A stretch of DNA of 14,294 nt from Rhodospirillales bacterium (GTDB taxonomy: Bacteria > Pseudomonadota > Alphaproteobacteria > ATCC43930 > CGMCC-115725), in NCBI GenBank assembly GCA_015654725.1, contig JAATGI010000230.1:1-14294 (forward strand), in the 5' to 3' direction. Positions 9,487-14,294 of this stretch are shown here, piece after piece. Both the position numbers and the translations under genes were made by a program. How positions within the stretch are numbered: the first letter of the stretch is position 1; every line of letters starts with the position of its first letter. The notes under the pieces are model-generated. The model saw only the letters and a list, made by a program, of their open reading frames with translations. It ran no database searches and was not told the origin of the DNA.

Positions 9487-9569
9487 GGCGCGGCAGAGTG
9501 TCGGCGCCGGTAGTTTGCGTCAACAGATGAAGGGCGATTACGGAAATGAGTTCCGGTTTAGCCGTTGCG

Positions 9570-9640
9570 GCCCCCTCCCAACCCTCCCCCGCATGCGGGG
9601 GAGGGAAAGCAATTCGCGAAGCGGATTGCAGGGTGGGGGC
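9570..9640. repeat. Cloverleaf-type palindromic intergenic repeat
   Basis: Three nested inverted repeats are visible. A perfect 24-bp palindrome spans 9582-9605 (CCCTCCCCCGCA and its complement). A second hairpin, GCAATTCGC against GCGGATTGC with loop GAA, spans 9609-9629. Outer arms at 9570-9579 and 9631-9640 (right arm GGGTGGGGGC) pair with one mismatch. The whole would fold as a three-way junction. GC-rich palindromes of this style, with CCCTCCCC...GGGGAGGG cores, are frequent REP-like repeats between alphaproteobacterial genes. It lies 19 bp before the start of the FAD oxidoreductase gene, so it could influence that gene's mRNA. Confidence 0.8.
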
Positions 9641-9658
9641 TTTCGTTAGAATGCAGGC

Positions 9659-10762
9659 ATGACCGAATCCGTGGAATGCGTGGTGATCGGGGCCGGCGTG
9701 GTCGGGCTTGCCGTGGCGCGGGCGCTGGTGCGCGCCGGGCATGATGTCCTGATTCTCGAATCGGCGCGCCAGATCGGCACCGAGACCTCGTCGCGCAACA
9801 GCGAAGTGATCCATGCCGGGCTGCATTATCCGAACGGCAGCCTCAAGGCGCGGTTCTGCGTCGGGGGTCGCGACCTGCTGTACCAATATTGCGCCGAGCA
9901 TGGCGTGCCGCATAAGCGCCTCGGCAAGCTCACCGTCGCCTGTGACGAGCGTGAACTCGCGGCGCTCGAAACCATCTGGCGTAAGGCCGAGGGTAACGGC
10001 GTTGATGATCTCGAATGGGTCGAGGAACGCGAGGCGCGCGCGATGGAGCCTGAACTGCGCTGCCTGCGCGCGTTTCATTCGCCTTCGACCGGGATTATCG
10101 ACTCTCATGCCCTGATGTTGGCGTATCTCGGCGATGCCGAAGCGGCGGGCGCGTCGCTTGCCTTCCGCGCGCCGGTCATGGGCGGGCGCGTTACGGAACA
10201 CGGCTTTATTCTCGATGTCGGCGGCGACGAGGCGATGGCGCTCGAATGCCGCGGCCTCATTAATTCCGCCGGGCTGTACGCGCCGTCGCTCGCCCGGACG
10301 ATCGCGGGGATTCCGCCGGCGACCATTCCCAAGGATTATTTCTGCCGCGGCGTCTATTTCACCTTCTCCGGCCGCTCGCCATTCCGGCGCCTGGTCTATC
10401 CCGTTCCCGAGCATGCCGGGTTGGGCGTGCATCTGACGCTCGACTTGGCGGGGCAGGCGAAATTCGGACCGGACACGGAATGGATCGATGGGGTCGATTA
10501 CACCGTCGATCCGCGGCGCGGCGACAAATTCTACGCCGCGATCCGAAGCTATTGGCCGGGCCTGAAGGATGGCGCGTTGCAGCCCGGCTATGCCGGCATC
10601 CGCCCCAAGATCAGCGGCCCGACCGAGCCAGCCGCCGATTTCGTCGTACAAGGGCAGGCGGCGCACGGCATCCCCGGCCTAGTCAATCTCTACGGCATCG
10701 AATCGCCCGGCCTGACCGCCTCGCTCGCGATCGCCGATCATGTCGCCGGCATCCTGCGCTAA
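9659..10762 (+). CDS. lhgO: FAD-dependent L-2-hydroxyglutarate oxidase-like oxidoreductase
   Basis: A 367-residue flavoprotein of the DAO/GlpD superfamily. The N-terminal Rossmann motif is VVIGAGVVGLAVARAL (GxGxxG at residues 11-16), followed by the acidic ribose-binding position in LILES. SSRNSEVIHAGLHYP closely matches the substrate/flavin segment of L-2-hydroxyglutarate dehydrogenases. Later LINSAGLYAPSLA, HLTLDLAGQAKFGPD and the C-terminal GYAGIRPKI and LYGIESPGLTASLAI are also family marks. The expected reaction is oxidation of L-2-hydroxyglutarate to 2-oxoglutarate with electrons passed to the quinone pool or oxygen; other 2-hydroxy acids are possible. No signal peptide, so cytoplasmic or membrane-peripheral. 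The repeat protein gene starts 13 bp downstream, suggesting co-transcription. Confidence 0.85.
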   Translation: MTESVECVVIGAGVVGLAVARALVRAGHDVLILESARQIGTETSSRNSEVIHAGLHYPNGSLKARFCVGGRDLLYQYCAEHGVPHKRLGKLTVACDERELAALETIWRKAEGNGVDDLEWVEEREARAMEPELRCLRAFHSPSTGIIDSHALMLAYLGDAEAAGASLAFRAPVMGGRVTEHGFILDVGGDEAMALECRGLINSAGLYAPSLARTIAGIPPATIPKDYFCRGVYFTFSGRSPFRRLVYPVPEHAGLGVHLTLDLAGQAKFGPDTEWIDGVDYTVDPRRGDKFYAAIRSYWPGLKDGALQPGYAGIRPKISGPTEPAADFVVQGQAAHGIPGLVNLYGIESPGLTASLAIADHVAGILR

Positions 10763-10775
10763 GGGAGGAATCGGC

Positions 10776-11855
10776 ATGCCGCGCGCGGTATCGCGAATTC
10801 TGTTCCTGCTGATGGTCGCGGCGCTCGCCGTGGCGCCCGCCGGCGCACAGGACGATGCCCGGATGAAGCAATTGCGCCTGCTCTGCGCCCAGCTCAGCGG
10901 CGACCTGACCGACCCGGGCGGCATCGCCGCGTTTCGCCGCTGTCTGACCACGCACGATCCGCTGGGCGAGATCGAGCGCGACAATAGTATTGGGCACGGC
11001 GTCGCCGCGCCGCCTGACCGGCCTAACGCGATACCGCCCAAGGGTTTCGGCCGCGACAGCCGCCGCGCGCTCGCCGACGGCGTGCGGCGGTTCGAGACGC
11101 TGGACGGCAAATTGTTCTACGCGGTCGACAAGGACGGCAATGTGTGGCGCTGGGACGCCGAGACCAAGAAAACAGCGCTGGTCGATCGCCATGCCGCCAC
11201 GATCCGCATGGTCGATGCTGGCCGTCTGCTGATACTCGATAACGCCGGCGCGCTATGGCGCGAGGCCGGCGACGGCACCGGCCGAGCGGCGGTCGAGCAC
11301 GATGTCGCCGAGTTCGAGCCGGCCGGTCCTGATCTCGTCTATGTGCAGGGCCGCGATGGTCGGTTGTGGCGGGAGCGGAGCAATGCCGACCGCGTTCTGG
11401 TCGACAGCCAAGTCAAGGCGTTCCAGGCGTTGGAAGCGAGCATTGTCTATGTGCTGGGCAATGACGGAAAATTGTGGCGCGAGCTGAGCGACGCCCGCAA
11501 CCGCGCCCTGGTGGCACGGCAGGTCACCGCGTTTCAGTTCGTGCCCGGTGGCGACACCGTATACGTCCTCGCTGCCGACGCGTCGCTGTGGCGCCAGGAA
11601 GGCAAGGCCCCTGCCGAACAGGTCGACCGCTCGGTCGCCGCCTTCCAGGCCGTTGACATGCATCTTGCCTACATTCTGGGGCAGGACGGCAGACTGTGGC
11701 GGCAGCTCGGCAATCGCGACCAGGCGGTGCTGGTCGATCACGCCCTCCTGGTTGCCGCCGGCAACGCCTCGTTTCAGGCGGTTGATGCCCAACACGTCAT
11801 CGTTCTCGGCGCCGATTACAAGCTGTGGGCGGAGACCATGCCGCCGGGGCGCTAA
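10776..11855 (+). CDS. Secreted seven-repeat beta-propeller-like protein (tectonin-like repeats)
   Basis: A 359-residue protein with a signal peptide (residues 1-24, MPRAVSRILF..PAGA, cut before QDD). A short N-terminal segment (25-100) has two cysteines, Cys37 and Cys56, that could form a disulfide. From about residue 103 to the end are seven copies of a ~37-residue repeat with consensus 'V..FQAVD...VYVLG.DGKLWRE....R.LVD'. The seven tryptophan motifs are at 123-124, 160-161, 197-198, 233-234, 271-272, 307-308 and 350-351. The last repeat stops soon after its LW motif, as expected if the first and last blades close a ring. The pattern resembles tectonin/HydWA-type propellers, which often bind sugars or proteins, but I know no specific function. 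AGGGAGGAA lies just before the ATG. It follows the oxidoreductase gene directly and is probably co-transcribed. Confidence 0.75.
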   Translation: MPRAVSRILFLLMVAALAVAPAGAQDDARMKQLRLLCAQLSGDLTDPGGIAAFRRCLTTHDPLGEIERDNSIGHGVAAPPDRPNAIPPKGFGRDSRRALADGVRRFETLDGKLFYAVDKDGNVWRWDAETKKTALVDRHAATIRMVDAGRLLILDNAGALWREAGDGTGRAAVEHDVAEFEPAGPDLVYVQGRDGRLWRERSNADRVLVDSQVKAFQALEASIVYVLGNDGKLWRELSDARNRALVARQVTAFQFVPGGDTVYVLAADASLWRQEGKAPAEQVDRSVAAFQAVDMHLAYILGQDGRLWRQLGNRDQAVLVDHALLVAAGNASFQAVDAQHVIVLGADYKLWAETMPPGR

Positions 11856-11880
11856 GCGTTGCGCGGCTGTCAGCGCCCCG
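11845..11880 (+). terminator. Stem-loop at the end of the repeat-protein gene
   Basis: CGGGGCGCT (11845-11853) and AGCGCCCCG (11872-11880) form a perfect 9-bp GC stem with an 18-base loop. The left arm is the last coding codons plus the first base of the stop codon. Only TTACTG follows rather than a T-run, so it may be a weak or factor-assisted terminator, or an mRNA-stabilising structure before dctP. Confidence 0.4.
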
Positions 11881-11928
11881 TTACTGTGATACGCGATACC
11901 GTTCGGCAGTCGTATGGGGGAGAAAACC

Positions 11929-12954
11929 ATGAAAAAAACGCTCGCCCTTTTCGCCGTGGTGGCGATCGGGTTCGCGCTCGCGGGCGGCGCGGCGTTGGCG
12001 CAGGACGCGCCGGTCAATCTCAAACTGTCGCATTGGGTCCCGCCGTCCCATCCGCTGCAACCGGCGTTCGAGGCCTGGGCGAAATCGATCAACGAGGACT
12101 CTCACGGCAGCATCACGATCACGATCTATCCGGCGCAACAACTCGGCAAGGCGTTCGATCACTACGACATGGCGCGCGACGGCATCGCCGATATCACCGA
12201 TGTCAGCCCCGGCTATCAACCCGGCCGGTTCCCGATCATCGCGCTCGGCTCGGTGCCGTTCCTGGTCGCGAACGCCAAGGGCGGCACGGCGGCGCTCGAC
12301 GCCTGGTATCGCAAATACGCGCCCACGGAAATGAAGGACGTGCATTTCTGCTCGGCTCATTTCCATGATCCCGGCACCTTCCATTCCACGGTGCAGATCA
12401 CGGTTCCCGCCGACATCAAGGGCCTCAAGGTCCGGCCGGCCGGCGGCACCATCGCGACCTTCGTCACCGATCTGGGCGGCACCAACGTCCAGGCCTCGGC
12501 GCCCGAGGCGCGCGACGTGATCGCGCGCGGCGTCGCAGACGCGATCACCTTCCCCTGGGGCTCGATGTTCCTGTTCGGCATCGACAAGGTGGTGAAATAC
12601 CATCTCGACATGCCATTTTACGTCACTCCGTTCGTGGATGTGATGAACAAGGCGAAATACGATTCGTTGTCGCCCGCACAGAAAAAAGTGATCGACGATC
12701 ATTGCACCACCGAATGGGCGGAGAAGCTCGCTTCGCCCTGGGCGGATTTCGAACATGCCGGCCGCGCCAAGATGCAGGCGGAACCGGGCCACGTCTTCGT
12801 CGAACCGACTCCCGAGCAAGTCGCGTTGTGGCGCCAGGCGGCGGAGCCGATCAAACAGCAATGGGCGGCCGATGTGCGTAAGGCCGGCGGCGATCCCGAC
12901 GCGATCTTCGCCGAGTTCGAAGCCAGCCTGAAGCAATACGGCGCCGCCTATTGA
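11929..12954 (+). CDS. dctP: TRAP transporter solute-binding protein (DctP family)
   Basis: A 341-residue periplasmic binding protein. The signal peptide is residues 1-24 (MKKTLALFAVVAIGFALAGG, then AALA) with cleavage before QDAPVNLKLSHWVPP, the usual DctP opening. YPAQQLGKAFDHYDMARDGIADI is the standard family section. GLKVRPAGG places the conserved substrate-clamping arginine at Arg169, so a carboxylate ligand is likely. DVIARGVADAITFPW and NKAKYDSLSPAQKKVIDDH are typical of the hinge and C-terminal lobe. The likely cargo is an organic acid; which one cannot be told. I start at 11929 since GGGGGAG sits six bases upstream, whereas the in-frame ATG at 11914 overlaps that site. dctQ and dctM follow with overlapping stop/start codons. 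Confidence 0.93.
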   Translation: MKKTLALFAVVAIGFALAGGAALAQDAPVNLKLSHWVPPSHPLQPAFEAWAKSINEDSHGSITITIYPAQQLGKAFDHYDMARDGIADITDVSPGYQPGRFPIIALGSVPFLVANAKGGTAALDAWYRKYAPTEMKDVHFCSAHFHDPGTFHSTVQITVPADIKGLKVRPAGGTIATFVTDLGGTNVQASAPEARDVIARGVADAITFPWGSMFLFGIDKVVKYHLDMPFYVTPFVDVMNKAKYDSLSPAQKKVIDDHCTTEWAEKLASPWADFEHAGRAKMQAEPGHVFVEPTPEQVALWRQAAEPIKQQWAADVRKAGGDPDAIFAEFEASLKQYGAAY

Positions 12955-13481
12955 GCCGAAGCGACACGGGTTATACGCGACGGCGCGGCGACCGCTTCAT
13001 CCAAGCGATCGAGTGGCTCGCCGCGATCTTCGTCGGCATCGTCACGGTCGACACCTTCGTGTCGGTGCTGCTGCGCTATTTCTTCGCCTGGCAAATCCCG
13101 GACAGTTTCGATTTCGGCCGGCTGCTCCTGGGGATTCTGATCTTCTGGGGCATCGCCGCGACCTCTTATCGCGGCACCCATATCACCGTCGATCTGATCT
13201 GGTCGATCGCGAGCCCGCGCTGGAAGCGCGTCATCGACGTGTTCGCCACGCTGGTGCTGCTGTTCGTGGTGGCGGTGCAGACGGCGACCTTATTCGACAA
13301 GGTGCGTGTCACCTATTTGGATAACGTCGAGACCTTCGATTTGCATCTGCCGACCTGGCCGTTTTTCGCCGTCGCTTGGCTCGGCGACGTATCGGCGGTG
13401 CTGCTGATCGCGATCCGGACCTATCGCCTGATTTTCAGCCCGGAAACGCTGACCAATTTCCGCAAGCAGGCGGTCGAATGA
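12951..13481 (+). CDS. dctQ: TRAP transporter small permease subunit (DctQ family)
   Basis: A 176-residue membrane protein with four hydrophobic segments at about 18-43, 56-74, 90-112 and 137-160. LRYFFAW, LGILIFWGIAATSYRGTHITVDLI and a basic loop before the third helix are typical DctQ features. It joins DctM in the inner membrane to import the ligand carried by DctP, driven by a sodium gradient. The start appears to be the TTG at 12951, overlapping the dctP stop as TTGA; no better ATG or GTG keeps the first helix. This layout favours coupled translation with dctP, but the start is the least certain point. Confidence 0.88.
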   Translation: MSRSDTGYTRRRGDRFIQAIEWLAAIFVGIVTVDTFVSVLLRYFFAWQIPDSFDFGRLLLGILIFWGIAATSYRGTHITVDLIWSIASPRWKRVIDVFATLVLLFVVAVQTATLFDKVRVTYLDNVETFDLHLPTWPFFAVAWLGDVSAVLLIAIRTYRLIFSPETLTNFRKQAVE

Positions 13482-14294
13482 GCACGGATGTCGTCGCGAT
13501 CGTCGGCTTTGTCGCGCTATTCATCCTAATGCTGTTGCGCGTGCCGGTCGGCATGGCGATGGGGTTGGTGGGCGTCACGGGATTCGGCTATCTCGTCGGC
13601 GGCGAGCCCGCCTTGAAGATGGTCGGCCAGACCACGATGCGGACGGTGACCGACTACACCTTCGGCATCATCCCGATGTTCCTGCTGATGGGCCAGTTCG
13701 CGGCGAATTCGGGCATGAGCCGCGAGCTGTTCCGTTCGGCCAATTCCTTTGTCGGCCATTTCCGCGGCGGCTTGGGCCTCGCCACGATTGCCGCCTGTGG
13801 CGGCTTCGCGGCGGTGTCGGGCTCGTCGGTGGCGACCGCCGCGACCTTCTCGACCATCGCCTATCCCGAGATGCGGCGTTACGGCTATCCGCAATCCTTC
13901 GCCACCGGCGTGATCGCGGCCGGCGGCACGCTGGGCGTGATCCTGCCGCCTTCGACCGTGCTCACCGTCTACGGCATCATCACCGAGCAGGATATCGGCA
14001 AGCTGTTCATCGCCGGCATCATCCCGGGCTTGCTCGCTGCGACGATGTACATGCTCACCATCGGCATCATCGGTCTGGTCGCGCCGCATTATCTGCCACG
14101 CGGCCAGCGCAGCACCTGGCGCGAACGCTTCCTCGGCCTCAAGGATGTATGGGCCTCGCTGCTGCTGTTCGCGTTCGTGATCGGCGGGCTCTATGGCGGC
14201 TTATTCATCCCGACCGAGGCGGCGGCGATGGGTGCCGGCGGCGCGTTCCTGATCGGAGTGGCGCGGCGCCGGCTCGATCGCGCGGCGATCCTGC
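13478..14294 (+). CDS. dctM: TRAP transporter large permease subunit (DctM family), truncated by the window edge
   Basis: The frame begins MSTDVVAIVGFVALFILMLL and stays open to the right edge, giving 272 residues of a family member usually about 430 long. The start overlaps the dctQ stop as ATGA. Recognisable DctM marks are LRVPVGMAMGLVG, DYTFGIIPMFLLMGQFAANS, the signature CGGFAAVSGSSVATAATF, LGVILPPSTVLTVYGIITEQ followed by DIGKLFIAGIIPG, and FIPTEAAAMGAGG. It forms the main transport channel of the TRAP system. Nothing visible suggests damage. Confidence 0.93.
   Translation, partial: MSTDVVAIVGFVALFILMLLRVPVGMAMGLVGVTGFGYLVGGEPALKMVGQTTMRTVTDYTFGIIPMFLLMGQFAANSGMSRELFRSANSFVGHFRGGLGLATIAACGGFAAVSGSSVATAATFSTIAYPEMRRYGYPQSFATGVIAAGGTLGVILPPSTVLTVYGIITEQDIGKLFIAGIIPGLLAATMYMLTIGIIGLVAPHYLPRGQRSTWRERFLGLKDVWASLLLFAFVIGGLYGGLFIPTEAAAMGAGGAFLIGVARRRLDRAAIL

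Noticed and set aside
9511..9526. GGTAGTTTGCGTCAAC resembling the start of the MITE end
   Set aside because: The match breaks after a few bases, no partner repeat or duplication is seen, so it is probably chance.
8834..10666. Minus-strand open frame of 610 codons
   Set aside because: It covers the lhgO gene in antisense and the EamA gene in a wrong frame, and crosses the palindromic repeat; no coherent protein.

Overview
The window is GC-rich, tightly packed bacterial DNA. Its gene content (a TRAP transporter, paired EamA exporters, a periplasmic MsrA, an AmpD-like amidase with an N-terminus typical of alphaproteobacteria) and its C/G-ending codons suggest an alphaproteobacterium, perhaps a Rhodospirillales-like soil or water organism. 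That placement is inference. I see no rRNA, tRNA, CRISPR array, phage gene or transposase gene.

Layout. Positions 1-145 (-) hold the start of an N-acetylmuramoyl-L-alanine amidase. A small VOC/glyoxalase-fold gene (231-593, +) follows, and after its stop the same frame continues as a Lys/Ala/Pro-rich tail to 737. An inverted-repeat element lies at 750-825. From 862 to 4470 (+) runs a fused HyuA-HyuB 5-oxoprolinase of about 1,200 codons, cut by one in-frame TAA at 3364-3366. A 106-aa orphan gene (4563-4883, +) meets a YHYH-domain secreted-protein gene (6045-4889, -). That gene is split by a 249-bp non-autonomous transposable element (5679-5927) with near-perfect terminal inverted repeats and an 8-bp target duplication. 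Upstream of it on the same strand is a diphthine-ammonia-ligase-like (DUF71) ATP-binding protein (6807-6136). A secreted MsrA (6909-7619, +) converges on two tandem EamA-family transporters (9486-7616, -). A cloverleaf-like palindromic repeat (9570-9640) sits before an L-2-hydroxyglutarate oxidase-like FAD enzyme (9659-10762, +). Next is a secreted protein with seven ~37-residue 'LWR' repeats, probably a seven-bladed propeller (10776-11855). A TRAP transporter operon, dctP-dctQ-dctM (11929 to the right edge, dctM incomplete), ends the window.

How the genes may fit together. 5-oxoprolinase (5-oxoproline to glutamate), the 2-hydroxyglutarate oxidase (to 2-oxoglutarate) and a TRAP importer for organic acids could all serve use of C5 acids, but this is only a neighbourhood argument. 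MsrA and the YHYH protein point to the cell envelope or periplasm.

The main surprises are three interrupted reading frames in under 6 kb (TAG at 591, TAA at 3364, the element at 5679-5927), the small element with precise boundaries, and the secreted seven-repeat protein. I found no clear multi-gene system of a new kind.
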